A stretch of DNA of 64,000 bases. Origin: JANLSE01 sp038214135. GTDB lineage: Bacteria; Chloroflexota; Chloroflexia; Chloroflexales; Roseiflexaceae. A program made the position numbers and the translations under genes. Under the pieces are notes generated by a model. The model was not told the origin of the DNA and did not search any database. It worked only from the letters and a program-made list of their open reading frames with translations. This document shows, in pieces, positions 18,306 to 27,253 of the stretch (its first letter is position 1; every line of letters starts with the position of its first letter). Location of the stretch: assembly GCA_038214135.1 (NCBI GenBank), contig JBBQSD010000016.1:1-64000 (forward strand). The letters are read 5' to 3'.

Positions 18306-18418
18306 CATCCAGAAAACGATTCTTGGGGCCTTCGGCCCCAAACCCCATCAGGGCTACATCATTCTAAGCCTATGTCATCCAGAAAACGATTCCTGGGGCC
18401 TTCGGCCCCAAACCCCAT
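18306..18418 (-). repeat. Two 43-bp direct repeats with UUCG hairpins between leuC and leuD
   Basis: Copies at 18306-18348 and 18376-18418, 70 bp apart and differing at one base. Each begins CATCCAGAAAACGATTC and contains the hairpin TTGGGGCCTTCGGCCCCAA (8-bp stem closed by a C-UUCG-G type loop on the plus strand). On the minus, coding, strand each hairpin is followed by GAATCGTTTTCTGG, a weak T-run, so they may act as partial terminators or as 3'-end stabilisers that set the ratio of LeuC to LeuD. Confidence 0.75.
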
Positions 18419-18473
18419 TGAGGCACACAACTGATAACTTTCATACCGGCGTAAGATGAAGCGCTACCTAGAT

Positions 18474-19898
18474 CTAATTCAATAGTTTGCGCGGATCAGC
18501 GACGACACCCTCAATTGCCGAAAGGGCTGCGGTGATCGGGCTGGCCAGGAATGTGCGCGCTCCTGGCCCCTGGCGGCCTTCAAAATTGCGGTTTGATGTC
18601 GAGACTGCATACTTGCCAGGTGGCACTTTATCATCATTCATGGCCAGGCAGGCACTACATCCTGCTTCGCGCCATTCCGCACCAGCGGCCAAGAAGATCT
18701 GATCGAGACCCTCGGCCTCTGCCTGCTTCTTAATGCGCTGCGAGCCAGGAACGACCATCACACGCACGCTTGGATCAACTCTGCGATCCTTCAGCACACT
18801 AGCGGCCAGGCGCAGATCGCTGATCCGCGAGTTGGTGCAACTGCCAATGAAGACCATATCGATCTTGTGGCCGAGCAATGGCTGGCCTGGTTCGAGCGCC
18901 ATATAGCGCAGTGCCTTATCGAGCGCCACCCGCTGATTTGGATCGCTATAATCCTCAAGGCGCGGGATAGTCCCATCGATTGGCATGCCCATACCAGGAT
19001 TGGTGCCATAGGTGATCATTGGCGTCAGTTCATTGGCATCGAGCGTGATCAGCGCGTCATAGGTTGCGCCCTCATCCGTTGGCAGGGTGCGCCAGTAGGC
19101 CAGTGCCTGCTCCCAGGCTTCGCCCTGTGGTGCGCGCGGTCGGCCAGCAATATATTCGAAGGTCGTTTCATCGGGCGCAACCAAGCCAGCGCGTGCGCCA
19201 CCCTCGATCGACATATTACAGATCGTCATGCGTTCTTCCATCGAGAGCGCACGGATCGCCTCGCCAGTATATTCGAACACATAGCCAGTGCCGCCGCCAA
19301 CGCCATTCTTAGCAATAATCGCCAGAATGATATCCTTGGCCGTTACGCCAGGATGCAGCCGCCCATTGATGCGCACTTCCATCGTTTTGGGGCGCGATTG
19401 AATCAGGCATTGGGTTGCTAATACATGGCCAACCTCGGATGTACCGATACCAAAGGCCAGGGCACCAAAGGCACCATGCGTACTGGTATGGCTATCGCCG
19501 CACACAATCGTCATGCCTGGTTGCGTGAGGCCCTGTTCTGGGCCGATCACATGCACAATACCCTGGTTCTCGGTGCCAAGGGCAAACAGGGGAATGCCAA
19601 AATCACGGCAGTTCTTTTCCAACTGATTAAGCTGGGCCAAACCCTGTGGATCAAGCACTGGAATGATGCCATCTGGGCCACGCGGCGTCGTTGGTGTCGA
19701 ATGATCCATGGTTGCAAGGGTCTGGTTCGGGCGGCGAACCGGCAGGCCACGCTGGCGCAGTTCGGTAAACGCCTGTGGCGAGGTCACTTCGTGGATCAGG
19801 TGCAGATCGATATACAGCACCGCCGGTGTTTCAGGCGTTTGCGGGCGGACGATATGGGAATCCCAGATTTTCGCAAAAAGGGTGCGTGGTGTGGTCAT
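18474..19898 (-). CDS. leuC: 3-isopropylmalate dehydratase large subunit
   Basis: [4Fe-4S] aconitase-family subunit that works with LeuD in leucine synthesis and probably in the citramalate pathway. 474 residues from ATG 19898 (start MTTPRTLFAKIWDSH); AGGATT stands just upstream. The iron-sulfur ligands are visible as Cys in GSCTNSR and in AGCSACLAMN near the C-terminus; CGDSHTSTHGAFGALAFGIG is the family's nucleotide-free aconitase signature. It begins 16 bases after the ilvE stop, so the two are co-transcribed. Confidence 0.97.
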   Translation of the reverse strand: MTTPRTLFAKIWDSHIVRPQTPETPAVLYIDLHLIHEVTSPQAFTELRQRGLPVRRPNQTLATMDHSTPTTPRGPDGIIPVLDPQGLAQLNQLEKNCRDFGIPLFALGTENQGIVHVIGPEQGLTQPGMTIVCGDSHTSTHGAFGALAFGIGTSEVGHVLATQCLIQSRPKTMEVRINGRLHPGVTAKDIILAIIAKNGVGGGTGYVFEYTGEAIRALSMEERMTICNMSIEGGARAGLVAPDETTFEYIAGRPRAPQGEAWEQALAYWRTLPTDEGATYDALITLDANELTPMITYGTNPGMGMPIDGTIPRLEDYSDPNQRVALDKALRYMALEPGQPLLGHKIDMVFIGSCTNSRISDLRLAASVLKDRRVDPSVRVMVVPGSQRIKKQAEAEGLDQIFLAAGAEWREAGCSACLAMNDDKVPPGKYAVSTSNRNFEGRQGPGARTFLASPITAALSAIEGVVADPRKLLN

Positions 19899-19914
19899 AA
19901 TCCTGTATGCTCCG

Positions 19915-20835
19915 TTATACGTAATCGACCCAGCCCCATTGATCGGTTGTTTCGCCACTAAACAGGCCAAAGAATGTCTTCTGAATAGCGGTTGTGATTG
20001 GGCCGCGTGTTCCAGAACCAACGGTAATCTGATCGACTGAGCGAACCGGCGTGATTTCGGCAGCCGTGCCTGTAAAGAAGATCTCATCGGCAAGATAGAG
20101 CACTTCACGTGGCATATTCTGCTCACGAACCTCATAGCCATGGGATCGGGCAATCGTTATCGCCGCATCGCGGGTGATGCCAGGCAATAGTGATGCTGTC
20201 ACCGGGGGCGTGTAGATTATTCCATCACGGATGACAAACACATTCTCGCCAGAACCCTCGCTCAGCATCCCATTGGTATCGAGCGCAATACCCTCGGCAT
20301 ACCCATGGCGCACCGCCTCAGTGACGATCAACTGCGATGAAAGATAGTTGCCACCAGCCTTGGCCATGGCCGGTAGTGTATTCGGGGCCACCCGGCTCCA
20401 GGAAGAGACCTGGACATCGACGCCCTTTTCCAGCCCTTCGGCACCGAGATAGGCACCCCATTCCATTGCCGCGACCATCACTTCAACTGGCGCACGCAGC
20501 GGAAAGACGCCAAGCTCGCCATAACCGCGCCAGACAAGCGGCCGCACATAGGCGTTTTTCAAGCCATTTTCACGAACAGTCGCCTTGATCGCCGCCGAGA
20601 TCTCATCCTGGGTATACTTCAGATCCATACGATAGATCTTGCACGAATCGAACAATCGGCGGGTATGCAACCCAAGCCGAAAGATCACCGGGCCATTGGG
20701 CGTATCGTAGGAACGAATGCCCTCGAACACCGAAGAACCATAGTGCATGGCATGCGTCATCACATGCACCGTCGCCTGCTCCCACGGCACCATCTCGCCA
20801 TTGAACCAGATATACTTGGATGGATTAATTGGCAT
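19915..20835 (-). CDS. ilvE: Branched-chain amino acid aminotransferase
   Basis: PLP-dependent class IV aminotransferase making leucine, isoleucine and valine from their 2-oxo acids and glutamate. 306 residues from ATG 20835, which has GGAG seven bases upstream. The N-terminal HAMHYGSSVFEGIR and the Schiff-base lysine in AKAGGNYLSSQL are typical of the BCAT type. The C-terminal EIFFTGTAAEITPV segment binds the cofactor phosphate. Placed between cimA and leuC in the array. Confidence 0.96.
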   Translation of the reverse strand: MPINPSKYIWFNGEMVPWEQATVHVMTHAMHYGSSVFEGIRSYDTPNGPVIFRLGLHTRRLFDSCKIYRMDLKYTQDEISAAIKATVRENGLKNAYVRPLVWRGYGELGVFPLRAPVEVMVAAMEWGAYLGAEGLEKGVDVQVSSWSRVAPNTLPAMAKAGGNYLSSQLIVTEAVRHGYAEGIALDTNGMLSEGSGENVFVIRDGIIYTPPVTASLLPGITRDAAITIARSHGYEVREQNMPREVLYLADEIFFTGTAAEITPVRSVDQITVGSGTRGPITTAIQKTFFGLFSGETTDQWGWVDYV

Positions 20836-20904
20836 ATGCTTGCTCCTTCTATGAAATAGAATAACTTTCTGCGCCTCGCAGGCTGATGGATCTTTACATT
20901 TTAA

Positions 20905-20993
20905 TCGGGTATTGTTCACCCTTCCTCCACCGCAGGCTAAAGCCACGCGGCTATGGTGCATCCTCTCTTTGCCGCAGGCTGAAGCCTGCGGAT
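20905..20993 (+). repeat. Dispersed 87-89 bp repeat, copy B
   Basis: Second copy of the element at 5831-5917: ATCGGGTATTG, CACCGCAGGCTAAAGCC, ACGCGGCTATGGTGCAT and GCCGCAGGCTGAAGCCTGCGGAT. It overlaps the last 14 codons of cimA on the minus strand and supplies its stop codon. Confidence 0.85.
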
Positions 20994-22585
20994 TCAGAAA
21001 GAACGATCTCGCGCACACGATCCTGATCGCGCAGCAGCGGCAGTTCTAGCCCATCCCAGAGCGCCTGCCAGCTTGCCTCAATGATATTTTCCGAACAGCC
21101 AACTGTGCTCCAGCGCTCTTCACCACGGGCCGATTCGATCAACACACGCGGCTTGGCGGCTGTTCCAAGATGTTCATCCACAATCCGCACTTTATAATCA
21201 ACCAGCGAAACATCGGCCAGCGCCGGATAGTGGGGCAGCAATGCCTTGCGAATCGCACGATCAAGCGCATTAACAGGCCCATCGCCCTCGGCAGCGGTGT
21301 GCATGACTTCGCCGCCAACACGGACTTTGACGATTGCCTGCGATTTGAGCGGATTATCGCCACGGGCCTCGATGATCACCGTAAAATCGAGCAATTCAAA
21401 TGGTGCCTGATAATCCGGTGCTGCCCGCCGAACCAACATCTCAAACGAGCCCTCTGCCGCTTCAAACTGAAACCCACGGCTTTCCAGCTCCTTGATATGC
21501 TGCAGAACCACCCGTTCATTTCCAGCCAGATCAAGGCCAAGCGATTCGGCACGCATCTTGATATTGCCACGCCCGGCCAGTTCACTCACAACCACACGCA
21601 ACTCGTTGCCAACCAATTCTGGATCGATATGCTGATAGGATTCTGGCACTTTGGCAACTGCGGCCACATGAATGCCACCCTTATGGGCAAAGGCGCTACG
21701 GCCAACAAATGGAGCTTGTGTATCGGGGTTCAGGTTTGCAATCGCGGCAACGAAGTGGGCAACCTCACTTAATCGGCGCAGTTGTGCGGTCTGAATACAC
21801 TGATAGCCGAGCTTCAGCTGGAGATTTGCAATCAGCGGAATCAGATCCATATTGCCACAACGCTCGCCATAGCCATTGATTGTGCCCTGAACCTGTACAC
21901 AACCGGCGCGTACTGCCGCCAGGGCATTCGCAACCGCCAGCGCCCCATCGTTATGGGTATGAATACCCAGTTGCGTTTTGAGGCCAAGCGCTGCAAAATG
22001 CTCACCGACCAGCGCAACGATCAGCGCAACCTGTTCTGGCAACGAGCCGCCATTCGTATCACAGAATGTGACACAATCGGCACCGGCCTGTGCAGCAGCA
22101 GTGATCGTTTCGAGTGCATATTCGGCATCGAGCTTATAGCCATCGAAGAAGTGTTCGGCATCATAGATCACTTCTTTGCCAAGCGATTTGAAGTAGGCCA
22201 CACTGTCGCTGATCATCATCAGATTCTCGGCCAGCGTCGTTTCGAGCACACGCTCAACATGCAGAACCGACGACTTGCCAACCAGGGTGACAACCGGAGT
22301 CTGTGCTTCGACAAGCGCTCGAATATTTGGATCGTTGGCACAGGTATTAGCGGCATGGCGGGTGCTGCCAAAGGCAGCAATCCGGGCATGCTGGAGATCG
22401 AATTCGCGAATGCGCCGAAAAAATTCGGCATCCTTCGGGTTGGAACCAGGCCAGCCACCTTCAATATAATGGACACCAAGCCGATCCAGCTCGCGGGCAA
22501 TCTTCAGCTTATCGTCGGCGGAGAGCGAGAGCCCCTCACGCTGGGTTCCGTCACGGAGGGTGGTATCGTAGAGAAGGATTTGCAC
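20951..22585 (-). CDS. cimA: (R)-citramalate synthase
   Basis: Condenses pyruvate and acetyl-CoA to (R)-citramalate, the entry to the threonine-independent isoleucine route. 544 residues, longer than LeuA-type domains and matching the TIGR00977 citramalate synthase family: LYDTTLRDGTQREGLSLS, then GGWPGSNPKD, the metal-binding HTHNDGALAVANAL and the conserved TINGYGERCGN. The C-terminal LeuA-like allosteric domain begins near residue 410. Start is GTG at 22585 with AAGGAG seven bases before it. The final residues (SAGFSLRQREDAP) are the translation of the dispersed repeat at 20905-20993. Confidence 0.95.
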   Translation of the reverse strand: MQILLYDTTLRDGTQREGLSLSADDKLKIARELDRLGVHYIEGGWPGSNPKDAEFFRRIREFDLQHARIAAFGSTRHAANTCANDPNIRALVEAQTPVVTLVGKSSVLHVERVLETTLAENLMMISDSVAYFKSLGKEVIYDAEHFFDGYKLDAEYALETITAAAQAGADCVTFCDTNGGSLPEQVALIVALVGEHFAALGLKTQLGIHTHNDGALAVANALAAVRAGCVQVQGTINGYGERCGNMDLIPLIANLQLKLGYQCIQTAQLRRLSEVAHFVAAIANLNPDTQAPFVGRSAFAHKGGIHVAAVAKVPESYQHIDPELVGNELRVVVSELAGRGNIKMRAESLGLDLAGNERVVLQHIKELESRGFQFEAAEGSFEMLVRRAAPDYQAPFELLDFTVIIEARGDNPLKSQAIVKVRVGGEVMHTAAEGDGPVNALDRAIRKALLPHYPALADVSLVDYKVRIVDEHLGTAAKPRVLIESARGEERWSTVGCSENIIEASWQALWDGLELPLLRDQDRVREIVLSESAGFSLRQREDAP

Positions 22586-22653
22586 CGAGATACTCCTTAT
22601 TCCTGAATACTATACTCCTCGCGGCTGAGGGTTGGACAGAAGCCTAATTCATC

Positions 22654-22680
22654 CGCAGATTGCGCAGATTGCGCAGATTG
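22654..22680. repeat. Three tandem CGCAGATTG units
   Basis: Three exact tandem copies of a 9-base unit in the 142-bp pheA-cimA gap, next to TCCTGAATACTATACTCCT heptamer-like sequence at about 22600-22620. A shorter relative, GCAGATGAC, occurs at about 13712-13730. Confidence 0.8.
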
Positions 22681-22727
22681 AAAGGGAACATTGATGATCG
22701 GTTGTGCATAAGCACTGTGTTCGTATG

Positions 22728-23573
22728 TCAAGCATTGCCCACTATATCTTTCCAGCGCGGATAGCTACCGAAGATTTTCATCAGGCCAGTCTTTGCGCGC
22801 AGGCGCTCAAGTGCAGCAGCGACATGCGGATCTGTGCGATGGCCATTAATATCCACCAGAAAGATGTAGCTGCCCAGAACCTGCTTCGATGGCCGCGATT
22901 CAAGCTTGGTCATGTTAATATTGGCAACTGCCAGTTCCTGAAGGGCACCAACCAGCGAGCCAGAGCGATCTTCCTCACCAAATCCAAAGCAGAAGCTGGT
23001 TTTATCATCACCGGTTGGCGGGTGATCCAAGCGGCTCAGCGCAATAAAACGGGTGACATTACTCGCCCGATCCTGAATATCGTGGGCCAGAATCGCTGCA
23101 CCAGTCAATTCTGCAGCGCGTTGCGTGCCAATCGCCACCGCAGAACGTTCATCGGCGAGCGCCTCGGCGGGAGCCACCGAATTACTCAGCGAGGCAATCG
23201 TTACCACATTTGGCAGAATCCGCTCAATGAAGCGCCGACACTGGCCCAGCGATTGTGGGTGTCCATACAGGATTTTCACATCACTGAGCCGCGTGCCTGC
23301 TCGGCCCATCAGGAAATGGCGAATTGGCACAACCATCTCGCCATAGATCCGCAGATCCGTCTCGTGGATCAGCAGATCGAGCGTTGTTGTAACGCCACCC
23401 TCAAGGACATTTTCGACGGGCAGCATACCAGCATCGGCTGCGCCTGTCTCAACAGCAGTGACAACCGCCGGCATACTGTTCATTGGCAGATGAGCAGCGC
23501 CCGGATCGTAGCCAAGTGCTGCGGCTTCGCTATAGCTGCCTGGTGGGCCAAGGTAAGCAATGGTTATTGTCAT
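22728..23573 (-). CDS. pheA: Prephenate dehydratase
   Basis: Converts prephenate to phenylpyruvate in phenylalanine synthesis. 281 residues, a monofunctional enzyme without a chorismate mutase domain. The catalytic domain starts with IAYLGPPGSYSEAAAL and has the ESVAPAEA-like segment NSVAPAEALADERSAVAIG; the C-terminal ACT domain begins with KTSFCFGF and contains the phenylalanine-binding ESRPSK motif, so feedback inhibition by phenylalanine is expected. It is a lone aromatic gene within the branched-chain array. The separate chorismate mutase gene is at 34.3 kb. Confidence 0.95.
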   Translation of the reverse strand: MTITIAYLGPPGSYSEAAALGYDPGAAHLPMNSMPAVVTAVETGAADAGMLPVENVLEGGVTTTLDLLIHETDLRIYGEMVVPIRHFLMGRAGTRLSDVKILYGHPQSLGQCRRFIERILPNVVTIASLSNSVAPAEALADERSAVAIGTQRAAELTGAAILAHDIQDRASNVTRFIALSRLDHPPTGDDKTSFCFGFGEEDRSGSLVGALQELAVANINMTKLESRPSKQVLGSYIFLVDINGHRTDPHVAAALERLRAKTGLMKIFGSYPRWKDIVGNA

Positions 23574-23583
23574 ATGTTTATAG

Positions 23584-23691
23584 AACCAAGTATTCAGGAG
23601 TCAGGAGTCAGAATTCAGAATGGGTCACACTACCAGCTTCTTGCGTGCAATCGACGGAACCCTTCTCCTGACTCCTGACTCCTGACTCATC
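23584..23691. repeat. Heptamer repeat block, leuA-pheA gap
   Basis: AGGAGTCAGGAGTCAGAATTCAG at the pheA side and three tandem TGACTCC units at about 23668-23688 form an inverted pair that can fold into a hairpin across the gap. Confidence 0.7.
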
Positions 23692-25353
23692 CTACGCCGG
23701 TTCCTCAACAATACTATTGCCAAACGCATCAACGGCATAGGCGCTTGAGCCGGCATCATAGCCAGCGGCATACGCAGCCCGCTCGGCCTTAATCCGCGCT
23801 TCGCGAGCGGCCAAGAGCTTATTCATCGCGCCCAGATAGGCTTCCGCAGCAGCAACAATTGTATCGGTGTTGACACTATAGCCGCTATACACCGGTGGCC
23901 CACGTCGGCCAGCCTGCTCCGCAGCACCCTGCTCACTGATCCGCACCGTCACTTCGGCAACAGCATCAATGCCTTCCGTGATTGCGTTAATCGCAAATTC
24001 GGTGAGTTCTGCCGGGCGCTTAATCACCTTGTTCATGGCCTGATAGACGGCATCGACCGGGCCAGTTCCGTGAGCAGCCTCGGTGAATACTTGCCCATCC
24101 GGGCCGCGCAATCGCACCGTTGCAACCGGGGTAACGCCAGTTCCACATGTGACCTGGACATGTTCGATTGCGAAAATCTCGGGCACATGCTGGGTTTCAC
24201 CAGCAATCAGCGCCTCGATATCACGGTCATCGACCATCTTCTTGCGATCACACAGTTCCTTAAAGCGGGTGAACACTGTCTGGAATTCCTGATCGGTCAA
24301 CTGGTAGCCAAGCTTTTCGACATGTTTGCGGAAGGCATGGCGACCACTATGCTTACCCAGAACCAGTTCGTTTCCATCGAGGCCAACCGATTGTGCATCC
24401 ATGATCTCGTAGGTCATACGGTTCTTGAGCACGCCATCCTGATGGATGCCCGATTCGTGGGCGAAGGCATTCGCACCAACAATCGCCTTATTCGGTGGTA
24501 CCGGCACGCCAATGAACGAACTGACCAAGCGGCTTGAACGGGCCAATTCCTGTGAATGCACCTTGCTATCGACACCATAGAACTGATGGCGGGTTTTGAG
24601 CGCCATGACCACTTCTTCAAGTGAGGCATTGCCGGCTCGTTCGCCAATACCATTGATTGTACATTCAATCTGGCGAGCGCCATTATGCACACCGGCCAGC
24701 GAGTTGGCAACTGCCATGCCAAGATCATCATGGCAGTGGGTCGAGATGATCACATTTTCGGCACCAGGGACATTGGCACGGATTCCGGCGATCATGGCAC
24801 CATATTCTTCGGGGGTTGCATAGCCAACTGTATCGGGGATATTCAGCGTTGTTGCACCACACTCAATCGCCACCTTGAGCGTCTGATACAGGAATTCCGT
24901 ATCCGAGCGCGAGGCATCCATTGGCGAGAACTCAATGTCATCGCACAAGCTGCGCGCATAGCTGACCATCTCGCCAATCAGTTCGAGCGCCTCACCACGG
25001 CTTTTGCGGAACTGGTGTTCGAGGTGAATATCGGAGGTGGACATGAATGTATGGATGCGCTTCTTCACCGCCGGCTGAATCGCCGTCCAGGCCTTATCAA
25101 TATCGTCCTTATGGGCACGCGCCAGGGCAGCAATCGTCGGGCCATCGGCAGTACCAACTATGCCAGCGATCTGGTGAACGGCAGCCCAATCGCCAGGGGA
25201 AGCAGCCGGAAATCCCGCCTCAATAATATCGACATTCAGGCGGGCCAACTGGCGGGCAACTTCCAGTTTCTCTTCCAGGGTCATCGTGCAGCCAGGGGCC
25301 TGTTCGCCATCGCGCAGTGTCGTATCGAAGATACGTACGTGATCTTCTGACAT
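23692..25353 (-). CDS. leuA: 2-isopropylmalate synthase
   Basis: Condenses 2-oxoisovalerate and acetyl-CoA, the first committed step to leucine. 553 residues, full-length type with a C-terminal leucine-sensing LeuA dimer domain (from about residue 395). Catalytic TIM-barrel signatures: FDTTLRDGEQAPGCTM at the N-terminus, THCHDDLGMAVANSLAG for metal binding, and TINGIGERAGNASLEE. ATG 25353 has GGGAGAG upstream. A paralogue, cimA, is three genes downstream; the two are distinct synthases and not a recent duplication. Confidence 0.97.
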   Translation of the reverse strand: MSEDHVRIFDTTLRDGEQAPGCTMTLEEKLEVARQLARLNVDIIEAGFPAASPGDWAAVHQIAGIVGTADGPTIAALARAHKDDIDKAWTAIQPAVKKRIHTFMSTSDIHLEHQFRKSRGEALELIGEMVSYARSLCDDIEFSPMDASRSDTEFLYQTLKVAIECGATTLNIPDTVGYATPEEYGAMIAGIRANVPGAENVIISTHCHDDLGMAVANSLAGVHNGARQIECTINGIGERAGNASLEEVVMALKTRHQFYGVDSKVHSQELARSSRLVSSFIGVPVPPNKAIVGANAFAHESGIHQDGVLKNRMTYEIMDAQSVGLDGNELVLGKHSGRHAFRKHVEKLGYQLTDQEFQTVFTRFKELCDRKKMVDDRDIEALIAGETQHVPEIFAIEHVQVTCGTGVTPVATVRLRGPDGQVFTEAAHGTGPVDAVYQAMNKVIKRPAELTEFAINAITEGIDAVAEVTVRISEQGAAEQAGRRGPPVYSGYSVNTDTIVAAAEAYLGAMNKLLAAREARIKAERAAYAAGYDAGSSAYAVDAFGNSIVEEPA

Positions 25354-25374
25354 TATTTCTCTCCCTCACCTGTA

Positions 25375-25442
25375 AGAACTCAGGAGTCAGGAGTCAGAAA
25401 TCAGAATGACAACTGCTGACTTCCGACTCCTGACTCCTGAAT
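25375..25442. repeat. Heptamer repeat block, ilvC-leuA gap
   Basis: CAGGAGTCAGGAGTCAGAAA and the inverse CTTCCGACTCCTGACTCCTG face one another and can form an imperfect hairpin in the transcript. The gap is otherwise empty. Confidence 0.7.
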
Positions 25443-25443
25443 A

Positions 25444-26466
25444 CTACGCCCCACCCTGCCCAGGAATAACCTCGCGCGGGTTGACGAATGGCATCATGCG
25501 CCGCAGATCACGACCAACCTGCTCAATTCGGTGATCGACATCGGTTGCGCGGGCCTTGTTGAAGCGCGGGCGCCCGTTATGGTTCTCCTCGATCCAGTCC
25601 TCGGCAAAGGCGCCGCTCTGAATATTGGCCAGCAGTTGCTTCATAGCAGCCCGAGTCTGCTCATTGATGATCTGTGAGCCAGCCACATAATCGCCCCACT
25701 CAGCCGTATCGGAAACCGAGTAGCGCATGTAGTTCAGGCCACCCTGGTAGAACAGATCAACAATCAGCTTCAGCTCGTGCATGCACTCGAAGTAAGCGAC
25801 TTCCGGCTGATACCCTGCGTCAACCAGTGTCTCGAAGCCAGCCTTGACCAACGCCGACACACCGCCACACAGAACCGCCTGCTCGCCAAACAAATCGGTC
25901 TCGGTCTCCTCGGCGAAGGTTGTCTTCAGCACACCAGCCTTGGTGCTACCAATACCCTTGGCATAGGCCAGCGCATCCTCAAATGCATGGCCGCTGGCAT
26001 CCTGATGAATGGCAACCAGTGCTGGCACACCACCACCCTGGGTATAGACCTCGCGAACCCGGTGGCCTGGTGCCTTGGGCGCAACCATGCTGACATCTAC
26101 ACCGGCTGGTGCAACGATCTGGCCATAGCGAATGTTGAACCCATGGGCGAACATCAGCGTCTTGCCTGGCGTTAAATCCGGCGCAATATGATCGCGATAC
26201 AACGCTGCCTGGCCAGTATCGGGCGTGACGATCATAATGATCTGTGATGCCTTGGTCGCATCGGCAACCGAAAGCACCTCAAGGCCATCGGCCTGCGCCT
26301 TAGCCCAGCTTTTCGAGCCTTCGTACAAGCCGACACACACATCGAGGCCGCTATCTTTGAGGTTGCGGGCGTGGGCATGGCCCTGGCTGCCATAGCCAAT
26401 GACCGCAATCTTGCGCCCATTCAGTCGATTAAGATCCGCCTGATTGTCGTAATAAAGCTCTGCCAT
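25444..26466 (-). CDS. ilvC: Ketol-acid reductoisomerase (class I)
   Basis: Converts acetolactate or acetohydroxybutyrate to the dihydroxy acids with Mg2+ and NADPH (or NADH). 340 residues from ATG 26466 with GAGGAG upstream; class I (short) form. Rossmann motif AVIGYGSQGHAHARNLKDSG at about 17-36, knotted C-terminal domain with the metal ligands in ETDLFGEQAVLCGG and a conserved Glu in YFECMHELKLIVDL. An ilvD (dihydroxy-acid dehydratase) gene, the next step, is not in the window. Confidence 0.97.
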   Translation of the reverse strand: MAELYYDNQADLNRLNGRKIAVIGYGSQGHAHARNLKDSGLDVCVGLYEGSKSWAKAQADGLEVLSVADATKASQIIMIVTPDTGQAALYRDHIAPDLTPGKTLMFAHGFNIRYGQIVAPAGVDVSMVAPKAPGHRVREVYTQGGGVPALVAIHQDASGHAFEDALAYAKGIGSTKAGVLKTTFAEETETDLFGEQAVLCGGVSALVKAGFETLVDAGYQPEVAYFECMHELKLIVDLFYQGGLNYMRYSVSDTAEWGDYVAGSQIINEQTRAAMKQLLANIQSGAFAEDWIEENHNGRPRFNKARATDVDHRIEQVGRDLRRMMPFVNPREVIPGQGGA

Positions 26467-26489
26467 GATCTCCTCTGATCCATATTTAC

Positions 26490-26690
26490 AAATCAGGAAC
26501 CAGGAGTCCGAATGCTCACTGCGCTCGCTGATAACACACAATTATTCGGGAAGTATTCAGGAGTCAGTATTCAGGAGTCAGAATACTCGCTGATAACGCC
26601 ATAGAGTATTCGGGAGCCACAATAAATGGCGGAACATCTCTTCTGACTTCTGACTTCTGACTTCTGACTTCTGACTTCTGACTTCTCGCC
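26490..26690. repeat. Repeat block with tandem TTCTGAC heptamers, ilvN-ilvC gap
   Basis: 224-bp gap inside the array. Positions 26641-26686 are six exact tandem TTCTGAC units; about 26550-26585 has CAGGAGTCAGTATTCAGGAGTCAG. No gene or clear promoter. Confidence 0.8.
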
Positions 26691-27233
26691 CTAATTCATC
26701 GTCGGTACTTGCTCGGGGGCGTGTCCATTGCTCTCCAGCACATCCTCGGCAGCGTGGCCACGGCCCCCACGAACCATTGCGATCCGTCCGGTTCGCATCA
26801 TCTCCTTGATACCAAATGGCTTGATCACATCAATGAAATTCTGCACCTTCGCTGGCGAGCCGGTCATCTCCACCACCATTGTATTTGCGCCAACATCAAC
26901 GATTTTCGCATCGAAGATCTCGGTCAGCGCCACGATTTCGGGCCGCTTGCCGCCAGGAATATGCAATTTCGCCAGTACCATCTCCCGCTCGACCGTCGGG
27001 TCGTTGGTGACATCACTGACTTTCAGGACTTCGATCAGGCGGTAGAGTTGCTTCACAACCTGCTCAACATCCTCCCACTCGATCACAACCGTCAACCGGC
27101 TGACGCCTGGTGTCTCGCTATGGCCAACCGCCATGCTCTCGATATTATAGCCGCGCCGCCGGATCAACCCAATCACGCGGCTGAGCACACCAGCCCGATC
27201 CTGAACCAGCGCCACAATCGTATGTTTCTTCAT
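26691..27233 (-). CDS. ilvN: Acetolactate synthase small (regulatory) subunit
   Basis: Regulatory partner of IlvB, carrying valine feedback inhibition. 180 residues. The N-terminal ACT domain reads HTIVALVQDRAGVLSRVIGL and RRGYNIESMAVG; the second ALS_ss_C domain follows from about residue 85 (ILAKLHIPGG-like AKLHIPGGKRPEI). Its start is 20 bases after the ilvB stop, consistent with co-translation and 1:1 assembly. Confidence 0.96.
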   Translation of the reverse strand: MKKHTIVALVQDRAGVLSRVIGLIRRRGYNIESMAVGHSETPGVSRLTVVIEWEDVEQVVKQLYRLIEVLKVSDVTNDPTVEREMVLAKLHIPGGKRPEIVALTEIFDAKIVDVGANTMVVEMTGSPAKVQNFIDVIKPFGIKEMMRTGRIAMVRGGRGHAAEDVLESNGHAPEQVPTMN

Positions 27234-27253
27234 GAAAGCACTATCCTTTGTTA

